Source: Azolla pinnata (Eukaryota > Streptophyta > Polypodiopsida > Salviniales > Salviniaceae). From it: a DNA stretch of 64,000 nucleotides. Of this stretch, positions 25,481 through 37,091 are shown one piece after another. Every line of letters begins with the position of its first letter. The stretch's first letter is position 1. Below the pieces are notes generated by a model. That model ran no database searches, had not been told where the DNA came from, and was given only the letters and a program-made list of their open reading frames with translations. Both the position numbers and the translations under genes were made by a program. The DNA lies in contig JBBBWG010008557.1 in the NCBI GenBank assembly GCA_037176905.1, forward strand, positions 11,637 to 75,636. The letters are read 5' to 3'.

Positions 25481-26668
25481 TCAGTATTGATACAATGCAA
25501 ATGCAACCCCAACGCCAAATATATCATCGCTTGAGAATGTCTCCTCAGCATAATCATCGGTTTTTGGATCCCAGAAGCATCGGCATGCAATGTTCAGGCC
25601 TTGGCCACGCTTCTCACCGATCGCTGCTTGCACCACGATCTTGTACCTCTCGTACTCCATTTCTGTACAGAGCCATCTGATTTCTGATCAAAATTCTTTG
25701 TGTTTTGCCCATTACCAGATATTCCAAAAAAGAAAATCACATGCCCAAGAAAGGCAACAATCTTTCAAATGAGAAAATGGGAACAACAAACTTAAATGGG
25801 TATAGAGGTGAGGCGGCCAAAAACCAAAGCATGCAAGAGATGAAGCCCAAAAGTTCCTCTCATGTCCAAAGCACATAATTTTGCTCTCAAAACTTTAAAC
25901 AGGCTTACGTAGAAGCTACATACATTGCATAGTATATATACACACATATATACATACATACATTGAGGTTTCCATTGATAATGTAATCACCTCGCTTCAA
26001 GGCATACAAGCATGTATCCATGTGCGTATCTTATGTATGTATGGGGGTAAAATCTATTCATGCAATACGGTTCCTGGGATATCCTTATGCATGCATGTAC
26101 GTCGATAAGATATGTCAATCAATGTGTGCCAGATGTGTATGAGGTAAAAATAAATTTCTTTGCATATTGAAGATGCGGTTCTACCTTTGAGGCGATTCCT
26201 AATGGTGTCAACGATTTCCCTGACCCATCCAGAAGCAGCTTCACCATCATAAACTACACCAGAAAGCTTCTCATGTAGAGTTGCCCTTATGATCTCCCTG
26301 GCTTTGCCGGCCAGAAAGAACCTCTTCGGTGCATAGGTCAAATCGCTCTGAATCACTATCTGCACAAGAAACCCTTCCACGAGCAACTGAATACACTACC
26401 ATATGTATAGCAAAAGACAATGTATAGAACACATGGGAAATCACCAAACTGGTGGAGAACAAACACATGCCACTATATTGGGCTTAGCAGGAAACAACAA
26501 CATGCTATAATGTCCAAATCTTGAGCTCCATTCCATTATGATTATTTTGTTGCAGCATTAGGGTAATTGATGATTTCCAGGCATTGAGCCTACCTGTGTG
26601 CTTTTCTTTTCTTCTTGTGTATCGTGGAGCGTCTCAATGTCCAGCTTTTCCGATGGTTTACTATCCAT
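25481..26668 (-). CDS. Tctex1-type dynein light chain, DYNLT2B/Tctex2b-like
   Basis: Tctex2b-type light chains belong to ciliary dyneins (inner-arm I1 in Chlamydomonas, also IFT dynein in animals). Three exons: 26668-26594, 26359-26185 and 25662-25481, giving 143 residues. The last junction is phase 1 and makes NRLKEMEYERYKIVVQ, closely matching human TCTEX1D2 (KEMGFDRYKMVVQ). Other family marks are SDLTYAPKRFF at the domain start, IGEKRGQGLNIACRCFWDP and the terminal FGVGVAFALYQY. The whole Tctex1 domain covers about residues 28-143, leaving a short charged N-terminus. The start ATG follows in-frame sequence without another ATG near the first exon. Flowering plants are not expected to keep this gene, so it supports a plant with flagellated sperm. 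Confidence 0.85.
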
Positions 26669-27252
26669 GGACCTTACCTGTTCCTCTTCCTCCTCCCCTC
26701 TTTCTCTCCGACGAACGAGAATTGAGATCGAGACGGTGGAAGGTTCACATCATCAAGAAACATAAACGACAACACAACAGAGTTTCTTTGGGCAAAAATG
26801 CAGTCACATTTCCCATCATCCTATCTGAAGTTCCCATTTGTTCATTCGTATCAAATGAGATTTTTGAAGGAACACAGGAACACTGTATGTCATCAACACA
26901 TCGACATAGACCAGTCGCACCGTTCTCTCTCCTGTGAACAAAGAATCTGCAAAACCGTTCGATGCTACTGACCCAAAAGCAGAAATGGAAGGAAAAGAAA
27001 ACAAAGGGCACAATGGGGGCACCGTGCAGGAGATGGAAAAAGGGGGAAACAAGAAACGAGATTCTAAAATGCAATGCAGTGCATCATAAAACAGGCACGG
27101 GTAGGATGCCGAAGCTCGAACGAACACAACAGAAACCGTCTATGAGCATATATTATTAGATTACTCCTTTTTCACACGTATCTTAAACTTCTTTCCCCAT
27201 TTTACACCGTTACCTTGAAAAACAAGAAGTTCGCAAGAGAAAACACGGAAAA
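26669..27252. other. 5' flank of the Tctex1 gene, nothing else seen
   Basis: Promoter and leader region of the Tctex1 gene up to the tRNA. Short open frames overlap on both strands and match nothing known to me. Confidence 0.5.
27249..27252 (-). terminator. Pol III T-run after tRNA-Arg
   Basis: On the minus strand TTTT directly follows the tRNA discriminator base, a minimal RNA polymerase III terminator. Confidence 0.7.
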
Positions 27253-27325
27253 CGATCACGGTGGGACTCGAACCCACAATCTCCCGCTCCGGAGGCGAGC
27301 GCCTTATCCATTAGGCCACGCGACC
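27253..27325 (-). tRNA. trnR-CCG: tRNA-Arg (anticodon CCG)
   Basis: A 73-base cloverleaf reads on the minus strand from G1 at 27325. The acceptor GGTCGCG pairs with CGTGATC (G-U allowed), the D stem GCCT pairs with AGGC, the anticodon loop is CTCCGGA with CCG at 34-36, and the T arm is GTGGG-TTCGAGT-CCCAC. The discriminator is G. There is no intron and no encoded CCA, as expected for a nuclear eukaryotic tRNA. It decodes CGG. Confidence 0.95.
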
Positions 27326-28265
27326 TTGATGAAGAATTAAAGATGACCAAATATGGTACTCTGTACTTTCAGTCTTGGTTATACCGCTACTACTTCTTTC
27401 TGCTGCATTTCCACATCAAAGTAACTTCAGCACATTCCTGATGCACATGCCTTTTCCAAACAGATATTTCAGAGCAATGGCATAGACACTGTTGATCTAT
27501 AACCAAAAAAGAAAAAAGAAACCAATTCTGAAATCTTCCACCACAATCACTGCTGTGTCGACCTTGCTTTATTCTGCTTTAAAACTCAAACATCTATGAG
27601 CTCAGCTCCCACGCTTTCACCATTTCAGACGGCTTTTGTTATTTCATTCATTTTTGGTTTTCATTATTTGACTTGGGTCTAGTATAGGAAGTGTCATCAT
27701 TCGGTTCTCTCATCCTCTCCTCCCCCCATAAGTAAAAACCATTACAACAAAGCTCGCAATCCAATATGCCCCCCCCCCCCCCTTCCAAGTCAGGGAGGGC
27801 ATCTGTTAAAGCTATGGAGATGCTTATAAAGCTGAAGTTGATTGATTGACANNNNNNNNNNAACAGTGAAAAAAAGGGTGTAAGCCAAAAGGTCCCCCCC
27901 CCCCCCCAACCCCCCAAAGCAAAGATTTGAAAACCTCTTTACTCAATTGCACATGATCTCTAAAGTTTATCGAACTACATTTAGCATTACATGATTGCCA
28001 GCGGCAAACCTCTCTAGACTAGAGCACATGGAGTGAGTACTCTCATTCATTGACAATGACGATCGATGATTGCTGACGATGTCTACAAATATTGGCTGCA
28101 TGAACTGAGCTGTAGATTTGAATGCAGCTTTTCCAAAGTTCCTGGCTAGTTCTCCGTATAACTAGTAGTAAATCGGGCCGCGTTTTGTTTCTGTACACAA
28201 CTAAAACCCCATCTCAAGGCACTGCTTTCTGCTTGATTATTCCAGAAGCCTCGCCCACATAAAAT
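27326..28265. other. 3' flank of TFIIA, low-quality stretch with a short N gap
   Basis: Contains two runs of 14 C (27769-27782 and 27894-27907) on either side of a 10-N gap. No gene is supported. Confidence 0.6.
27852..27861. other. Assembly gap of 10 N
   Basis: Ten N between two poly-C runs, consistent with a small unresolved join. Confidence 0.97.
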
Positions 28266-31200
28266 TTAAAAAAAATCGAATTCCCCATTTGCCTGTCATA
28301 AAATCCATACAAAATGTGTTTACCGCACAGGACATCCAAACCACATTTAATTTTGAAGATTTTCAAGCACTAGGTTTACAGAAATGTATAGTATATAGTT
28401 CAATTTAATAACTGTATCTGAGAAAACTGAAGGATATCCTAGTGAGAAATCTAAAACAAGCCAGAAGTGCTATATCTGGTGCATTTTTTCGCCCCTTATT
28501 TATTATTTCATTTCTTAGTATGGAAAAAGAGAACAATTTAAACACAGACCTTGGAAAACAAGAAATCTTTGTTGTTCAGGGACATGATTCCGTCTTTCAA
28601 AATGCATTTCCATTTACCTTTTACCTTTGTTACCTAGAGGACAGATCCAAAAAGACCTCGTCAGATAGGGAAAGACAGCTCTAAGTACAAAAATAGCTGT
28701 GATTGCATAACAGTATTCAAAGAACTACCTTTTCAAATTGAGCGAAAACTAAATCATCGGTTTTCGATGCCCCTTCACCATCACCAAAATCACCCACTTC
28801 ATCATCATCATCATCTTCATTCAAAGGAGGTTCAGAATCATCAGAATCACCGTCCCCTTCTCCCTTTCCAGCCTTGGTTCCCCCATCATCATCATCACCC
28901 TGAGCATCTCCTGAATCTACACACAATCAATGCAAAATTTTCTGAGTTCCACTTCCAATCAGTTTATAACCTTTCAGGTCATGCAAGATTCTGTACCTTC
29001 TTCTTCTGCAGGTAAATTGTAATCTTCTTCCGTGACATGCTTTTACACATCAACAAAAAAAAAAGAATCAGAGAAATTACAAGAAGACTATTTATTTATT
29101 CTTGACAGACTCAACATCGATCACTTTATTGCACAAGTACTTACATTATCATAACTATCATTGATACCATCAAGCTGAGGAATCATCCTTGAATTTCTGC
29201 CCTGTAGCATACTTGCTACTACGTTGTCAGCACACTTCCTCTCTTCATTCTTGTCATGTGCTCTCTTTATTGATCAACACAAACTATCACTCAGAATCTA
29301 TATATCCACTGTGTTAAAAAACAGAATCCCACATCAACCTTTACCGAAACCAATGAGCCTAGGCTGCAAGCATCTCCAGCACCATCTGTTTGGGGGAAAG
29401 TAGTTTGGAAATCCCTCTTCCTCTTATTGACAGAAGAAATACCCATATAATCCTGCTCAAGAGCAAAATGCAACAAAAGCCCGATACCCCTAAACTTTCT
29501 GTACTGCCTCTGGAGAGGACAAATATTACATGCATGATGATTCTCACCTTTGTCTCGGGTAACCCTTGTGATGGATAGACATACCCATCATCCCTGTTCT
29601 CGACATAAGCTAATGCACACAATCACAGGAAATTCGTAAATCTTAATATCATACACTCTCAACATTTATCAAAAAGATGGTAACCAAGCATTTCTTCAAC
29701 TAACCAACATTCATATCAATCACGGGTGATTCCTGAGGAGACAGAAATGGCCCAGGCTGCAAAAGCAAATATAAAGAATAGGGTCTTACCACCAGGTTGC
29801 ATTTTCTTCCACATGAAACATGAATAGTAATATATTATTTACTGTGACATTCAATATGTGAAGTATACATCTCATTGATTTGACTAAATACAACCAAAAA
29901 ATGTACCTTTTTTATGAAAAAGGAATAAGTGTGAATGGTAAAACATATAAAAACCTAAGAATGTGAGAGATATACAGGGACATAACTATTATGTTAATTT
30001 TCTCAGAATGGAAACTATTCCTTTGAGCTCTGAACAGCTCTCAGTTATGTCAGCATATAAGATCGTATATTTTCTGAGCCCATGCTATAAATCTTGTGAT
30101 GCATTAGGAAAAATTGTTTTGAGAGTGAATGAAGGATGGGTAGATTTACCTAATGAAGCATCAACATAAATAGTCCATATGATGCCGAAATATTAGACAG
30201 ATGTTACAAAAATAATACTCCACCCTATATCAATGTAGCACATAATGTAATCGCTTAGTGAATATTTATAGCTCAATTATGAGGTTGCTTTAATAGTGTA
30301 CACACAAAGCTACAAATATGACGAATCAGGGAATACGTGCATGTTTTCGGAGTAAGCACATACCACAAAGAGAGAAGATCTTCCAGCTCCATCTTCTACT
30401 ATTCGCCTTGGATCATATTGACTATAATTTCCTGGATCGTCTGGAGTGCTATAGTATGGAGTAGATACAGATGGTGTTTGTCCAGGTCCCGGTGTGGAAA
30501 CCATTCCCGGTTTAGGAGTGTATGGCATCTGTAATATTACATAATCATGGTCAGTTAAATGGCACCATCCACATAGCATCACATAACTTCTACTTTTTCA
30601 ATAACAGAAACTCTTTATCAGCACAAAGAAATGTCAAGTTGGAGCTGATAAAGTCCATTAAAAATAAAAACACTAGTGAGATAAAAAAAATCTCTGTGGA
30701 TCAATGCTGTGATTGCCTGAATTGGAGTGATTAGTTCAAATCTGGCACCAAATATCCTTACCGGAGAAAAGAGCATGTCTGCTGTTGGTGTCATCATCTC
30801 TCCCTCGTAAATAGGCCGTCCCATGAATCCTTCTGCTCCCTCATAGGAAGGGTCCAAGTTCAGATCTGGCGCTGCAGGGGGTGGGCTAGGTGCAGGGCGT
30901 TTATAATCCGCTGGTAGTACATTGGCATCCTTTAACTTGTTCTCCCAAAGCTGATTGGTTTCAAGGTTTACAACATTAGTTTACCAATCTTACATACATA
31001 CACGTTCTCCTGTAGCTGATTGATTTTACACGTTCTTCTCCTATAGATGATCAATTTTAATGCTTTCACTATTAGTTTATCATTCTTACATTATCAGATG
31101 TGACCAAACGCATAGTTTGAGCTTACATGTACAACAAAAAAATAACAACACAAATCCTGAAAAGGAAGGAATTCTACTCTACGCTTACAGCCCTTCTTAA

Positions 31201-32081
31201 TCTTCATTCACCCTCCTCTTCCTTTTCTTCCTGGATCAAGCCCTTCGTTTTAGTTGGACAAATACCTCAATGCTTCTGCGCTCACTTTAAAGCATATAAG
31301 AGCTCTTTTTATATGACTGTGAACGAGAAAATATATGAATGCTGATACGTATCGTTGAAATCCTCCTCTTCTGATAAGTCAAGTGTTAAACAATGAAGCA
31401 GTGCAGGTTAAAGGTTCTTTTTTTTTAACTTCCATGGATTTAACTCGTGGAAACAGACTTGAATTTCATCATCGCATACTCAAATCTAGGTTCTCCCTAC
31501 GAATTGTCAAGTTTTTGGATTTTCTCCAATTCAAGAAACAAATTAAGGAGGTTTTCCACACGAATTTTTCATTTCATTATGGTTACAGATTAAAAGTTTT
31601 CTTATAGTTTCCATTGATGAATTTTTTTACCCATGCTTAGGTGTTTCCTTGGTTTCGGAATTACGAATTCTAAGCCCAAATTAGGGGTTTTGTCAAGCAA
31701 ATGTTCGACCATATCATGTGGGGATAAGGTCTTCCTGTCATATTTCTGCTGATCGTAGACACTGTCTCAAGGTTGGGAGGGGTTAGTTAGAACGGCACCA
31801 GAGGTGGTCCAAATTCAGAAGGGAAACAAGGCAAATGAAGCAGGACAGCTGAGAAAGGAAAAGGGCATACATACCGTTTGGAGCTCTTCGAGGACGGTCT
31901 CATCGAGGCCTTCAGCTTCGAAATCCGGCCGCACATTTTGCATTACATGCTGCACCACGTGGCTATAGAACGCCGTAACGCTGCTGTTACTGCTAATGTT
32001 GCTAGGCACGGTGGTTGCGGGAGGAGGAGCAATGGCAGCAGCGGTGGTAGCAGGGGGAGTGGTGGTGGTAGTGGAGGCCAT
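28266..32081 (-). CDS. TFIIA-L: Transcription factor IIA large (alpha/beta) subunit
   Basis: TFIIA stabilises TBP on promoter DNA for RNA polymerase II. Eleven exons keep phase: 32081-31875, 30950-30762, 30528-30364, 29756-29705, 29609-29548, 29452-29345, 29264-29145, 29039-28997, 28916-28729, 28633-28550 and 28292-28266, giving 414 residues (Arabidopsis about 375). The N-terminal part (FYSHVVQHVMQNVRPDFE, then ELQTLWENKL) is the four-helix-bundle partner of the small subunit. The middle is Pro/Ser/Thr-rich. An acidic tract with EPPLNEDDDDD precedes the C-terminal beta-barrel strands (KGKWKCILKDGIMSLNNKDF) and the tail ANGEFDFF. Exons 6 and 7 boundaries (29345, 29264) are the least certain. 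QLDGIND at residues 291-297 resembles the animal Taspase1 site. A TTC run lies in the 5' leader. Confidence 0.93.
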
Positions 32082-32322
32082 GGCGGGGTAGATCAGTCAG
32101 ATCTACACGCAAGGGGGGGGAGGGGGGGGGGGGGATCGAAATTGGTCTTGAGAGTTCGATTATTGCTTCAGCGGAGAAGAGGAATCAGGAGGAGCCTCTG
32201 CTTCTGCTTTCGTTTTATTGTAGCTAGCGATGGCGTAGCAGAGCGCGCTTCTTCATCCTTGGGCTGTTTGCCTGTGGATCTCGCCTGCACGAACAGACAT
32301 AGCTTCAGCTTCAGCTTCAGCA

Positions 32323-32373
32323 GCAGCTTCTTCTTCTTCTTCTTCTTCTTCTTCCTTCTTTCTTCTTCTTCTC
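32323..32373. repeat. TTC trinucleotide run in the TFIIA 5' flank
   Basis: Mostly TTC units, read as GAA on the TFIIA strand, about 250-290 bases before its ATG. Confidence 0.88.
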
Positions 32374-33528
32374 ATTTATACAGATATGCCCTATTTATAC
32401 CCATACATACATACATACATGCATACATACATACATTTTGCACACATGTATCATGCATGCATGGCCATGCTTGTCTTCATTCAGACATCTGTGAATGCTA
32501 CATACGCATTGCGCACACTGATATGTAAACACTCGATCGAGCCCTTTCTTTGTATCGATTCGGTTTCTGGATGATCCCGGGAGCAGCTTCGCATCGATTC
32601 AGGAATGAGCCCATAAGGCTGCAATGAACAGAGCGATTTGCGCGATTGCTTTCGAACGCTGGAACGGGTTTTGTTTTGCGTGATCCCAGCGCCGATTGTG
32701 AATGAGGCCGTGAGGAAATGGAGCGGTTGCGTGGTTGCCCTGATTGTTGTAGTAGGTTTTTGGAACGATCCCAGTATCGATACAAAAGCAAACCAAAGCG
32801 ATTGCGTGGCAACGTACTCATGCGAGTGACTAAACAAGGGGGTTATGGGGGGTTATAGAGCCATGAGATCGACGGCGAGAACTCTGCCCTATCGAAGAAG
32901 ATGATGCACGACGTGTTAGTGCTGTGAAGACGGCGAATTCAAGTCGTTTATCGTGTTTAACCCTTGTTATGTAGCTGTGAGATCAATTGCAAGCAGTTTG
33001 TCTTGTGGAAGTAAAACGATGCAAGACGACCTAATCTAGAAATAAAAGGTTACAAACATATTAAGAATTGGATCCCTGGCCTCATTCACTGTGACAGACA
33101 AAGACGAGAATCCACCAAGTCTTTATCAAGTTATATTCATAATTTCTTCTTTGTGTACACAGCCATATTCTATATCGCCGCTGATAATGTTGGAAGCGCC
33201 TCCTATTTGAGGAAGCCTGAGATGTGTGAAGAAGTATTCTTTGCGGGGGGAGACGAGGTCACAAGTTCGAGGCTTAAATGTGAGCACCTAGGGACGAGGT
33301 CCTGGGGAAGAATCAGATGCTCTCGCCATTCTTTGCTTTTCTTCCCTGACAACCTGTGCCTCCCATCTCCTCCTTATCCAATCTTGTCGAATTTGGTTGC
33401 TTTCCTTTCTCTCGTTGCATGATCCTTTTTGCAAACTGCAGGGGTTCGAATTCATGGCCTCTTGTTCCTCATCAAACAACATTTCCCAATCGGGTTACAT
33501 CTGTCTCGATTTCTCAAGACAGACAACT

Positions 33529-33531
<3 letters not shown>

Positions 33532-33571
<40 letters not shown>
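33532..33571. repeat. GA dinucleotide run
   Basis: An uninterrupted GA run of about 40 bases. Confidence 0.92.
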
Positions 33572-33574
<3 letters not shown>

Positions 33575-34710
33575 CTCTGCACAAACAAGCTCATGGTCCA
33601 CGAAAGCGATGCACAAACGGAGCAAAACAACTCGCTGGTCCGACGTCAACGAAGGAATACAAAAACCCTGACCACGCACGAAAGATTCGGATGTACCGAC
33701 GTACATGTATCTGAGCAGATGCCGACGCCACAAGATTGAACGGCGCTCGGGCCCGAGCACGGCGGCCAACGTCGAAGAGCAGACGGCGAGACGCAAGGCC
33801 GAGTTTACGTCCAGACGCCGCACGATGATTGGCGATGGGATCCCAGTGGGACATCGGGTTGTTTTTTTTTTTTACTTACAGAATCATAAGATTCGCTGTT
33901 CCAGATCGCTTCACAGGACATTGGCGCGTGGAGCTGTCGGCGCCTCCCGTTCCGAGCCTTCTTCTTCAATTCCAGATGCCAGCATCCGAAACGGATTAGG
34001 TCCAACGGCACCGAAAAGCATTGGACCCGAGATCTGTGAAGAAACAGATCAAAGATCAGATGATGAGGGCAAGGAAGTCAACAACAGGAAGTTAGGTAAG
34101 TTAGTTAGGCCATTGGCATATTTGTTGTACATGGGCACTTTGAGTGCTTAATGTCCATGTCCAAAAAACAACCCTCTTTATGAAAGAAGTCCAAAATTGC
34201 AGGATCAAGATCTCATGTATTTTTTGCCTATGAACGAGTCCGAAAGACCGTGAAGCAGCCCCAGATCTGGCTTCTTCTGCCCACGAACACAGACGAGATC
34301 CCGATCGCCCCGACCTCGTCGCCGATTCCACTTCTCTCAGCTCCGGTCTCTTTTCTTCTGCTTCTTCTTCTTCTTCCCGATCTCCGCGACAAATCATAGC
34401 CCACCAGGTACACCGTTCTCTCCCACACACCCAAATCTTTGCCACGAGTCAATGGAACGATGATGGGTTCTGCACGGACCCCGGAACGGTCCGACACTCT
34501 TTCGTTTGTCTGACTGACGGAGGCGTGCAGAAAGGCTCGCGTTGGATTGCCTGCAGTTCTGGTTTTTTGCACCTCTTCTTTTCATTAAATTGTTAGGCTG
34601 ACTCGGATCATAGGCCACTCCACCCAATAATTGTTTTCTATTTTCCTCGGATTTGCTTCCCCGAGCTTGTAAAATCCTAACTCGATCCTTTGGTTGCCTC
34701 TTCGTCAGGA

Positions 34711-37091
34711 ATGTCTTACTTGGCCAACAACAACATCTCTCTGCATTCTCTTAGGAATTGTAAAATAATACATCTGGTGACTATATTTTTCTCGTGTATA
34801 TTTCCTTTCATTCTAGTGCTTAACAGGGTACGGTAATCTAAGGCATTCTTCCTTCTGGGGTTCAGGTTAGACACGCACAAGGTTATCACAATGTTGCTGG
34901 AGATATAGACTACAATGCTTACATGTCCCATGACTATGTAGATGCCGCGCTCACGCCATTAGGATGGAAGCAGGTAATTCCAATGCCACATTATGTTTCA
35001 TACGACATCATCTCAGGAATGCATATTTAGGGTTTTCCATTTGCACTTTCCTCATGTTTAACCCATGTAAAATGATCTCCTTTTGGCATGATGTATGTAA
35101 AAAAGGCCCTTCTTGGCTAATTTGATACAAGTCTTATTCAGAAAACCATTTTATCTGCTGATTTATCTTTAAGATGTACACTCGTCTCATGGTACCCCAC
35201 TGAATATAAAATTGTGTTTTTGCGAAAGAAAGAATTTAGAAATTTCCATATAATGAGTGTTGAAGACATATTCTGAAACCGACCTTAATCTCCAGATTCA
35301 ATACCCTTTTCTCGTCTCTATCATTCAATACCCTGTTTTATATGCCACCCCTTGTGAATATAATTTATGCTCGAGAAATGGAGCTTAAAAACACCTGTAA
35401 GCGCACAACGTACCCCTTATATAAGTATGCGTTACCAAATGAGGTGCTAGATTTTATTCAAGAATCAGAATGAAGTTTGAATTGAACTTTGTGGAAACCC
35501 GATGATAAATCTTGAAACTTGCAGGTTGATCATTTGCATAGCCATTTGGAGAGCATCGACCTCATTGGGAAAGTGGATCTTGTTGTTACTTCTCCGATGA
35601 TGAGGTAGATAAGAAGAACCGGTTGGATCTTTGTTCTTTTGGAAGATTTCATTGTGTCACATTATTATTTTTGTAGGACTATGCAGACTGCAGTGGGTGC
35701 TTTTGGAAAAACAGGATATGACAAGGACAACCTAACCTCTACCTTGATGGTAGAAAATGGTGGTGGCAGCACAAGGCCCGGGATTTCTCTCTCAGGTTCC
35801 CCACCTTTCTTGGCCGTGGAGCTATGTAGAGAGCATCTGGTAAGGTCTCTGATACCTGCAAATCAGCATATTGGAATTGGGGAACAATGAAGCAAGATGA
35901 GGCTCACGTAGCATTGAGATTCTTCTAAGTGCTGTAGATCCTGATTTTTTGTATCATTGAAAGATTGATGCATTCAGCTGAATAACATGTGTTGGATACC
36001 CAACAAAATGATTCTTCACAAAGTTATCACATGCATTGCTTGATTTTGATCGAGTAAAACGACAAACTGTTTGCATGATTTGAATCACTGTAGCATTCCT
36101 ACTGTGAAGATTTTTCATTTGCTTTTCTGATTCTATTAGCATAGCTGGAAAGTTGTAATATCGTTTTTAATCACAAAAATGTGTTATTGGATCCATCACT
36201 CAGGGTGTACACCCTTGCGACAAGCGGCAATCCATCAGCACTTACCAAAGCATTTTCCCTGGCATTGATTTTTCTGGGGTAAGTTCCTTCATATTGTCGT
36301 GAATCTTCTTGTTGTCAACAACATTGTAGAACTGAATCCTCTTTCAAATCTATATCTTTACAACTGGTTTTTTGAATCTATATACTAGATAGAGAGTGAT
36401 GAGGATATCTTATGGACATCTGATATTCGTGAGTCCAATGCAGACCTCACTCAGCGAGGCAGAAGGTTCCTTGAGTGGTATGTTCTAACGCTAAAATCCA
36501 AATATTATTGAATTCGATTGAATAATATATATTGGAGATCAACACGGTCTTATGTATTTGACACATCTGCAGGCTGTCCAAGAGAAAAGAGAGAGAGATT
36601 GCAGTAGTTTCTCACAGTGGTTTTCTCGCCCACATGTTGAGCGTTTTCGGTGAAGGATGCTCACCAGCTATTCAAAGGCAGCTTAGGAAGGGGTAACTGC
36701 AGATGTTTGAAATTGGAATACATTCGATAGTTTCTGAATATCATGTCACATAAATTTTTGTGCTGAAATGAAAATTATAATGAAAGCCCATAATTTCTTG
36801 CACGCAGATTCAAAAACTGTGAGATGCGCACTATTGTCCTTGTGAATCAAAGGTAAGAAGCTAGGGACTTTGAACTTCGGTTTCCCCCAAAATTTATGAA
36901 TTTGATGCTATGTGGTGTAAAACCATGAAGATTGGCTGATTGTTTATTTATTTTGTATTTCTTTGTTGGTGTGGATGCTTTGTAGTGAGATGGGGGAATC
37001 TATCCCTGAGGATTATGAGGGAGGAATCCCTCGAGGTGCAGATGTTACCAGTGAATCGCTTGATGCTGTTGATCATGTGAATGGCACATAA
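34711..37091 (+). CDS. Phosphoglycerate-mutase-like histidine phosphatase
   Basis: Nine exons in consistent phase: 34711-34776, 34866-34973, 35525-35604, 35677-35839, 36204-36278, 36389-36477, 36573-36692, 36808-36852 and 36986-37091, giving 283 residues, nearly the same as Arabidopsis phosphoglycerate mutase-like protein 1 (At5g64460). The histidine-phosphatase core is intact: RHAQGYHN with H25 as the phospho-accepting residue, SPMMRT at 81-86, E133 in AVELCRE and the second histidine H208 in VSHSGF. The N-terminal SLHSLRNCKIIHL matches the plant family lead-in. The substrate is not established for the plant family, so true phosphoglycerate mutase activity should not be assumed. Location is probably cytosolic, as no transit peptide is seen. 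Confidence 0.93.

Larger units (their letters stand above)
32082..34710. other. Divergent region between TFIIA and the histidine phosphatase
   Basis: About 2.6 kb between two divergent ATGs, holding both promoters, a poly-G run near 32115-32132, CATA/CATG repeats (32400-32460) and a GA run (33532-33571). A TCAG immediately before the phosphatase ATG suggests a 5' UTR intron. No additional gene is supported. Confidence 0.55.

Noticed and set aside
27648-27917. Gly-rich open frame across the N gap
   Set aside because: It depends on poly-C runs and unknown bases, so it is not evidence of a gene.
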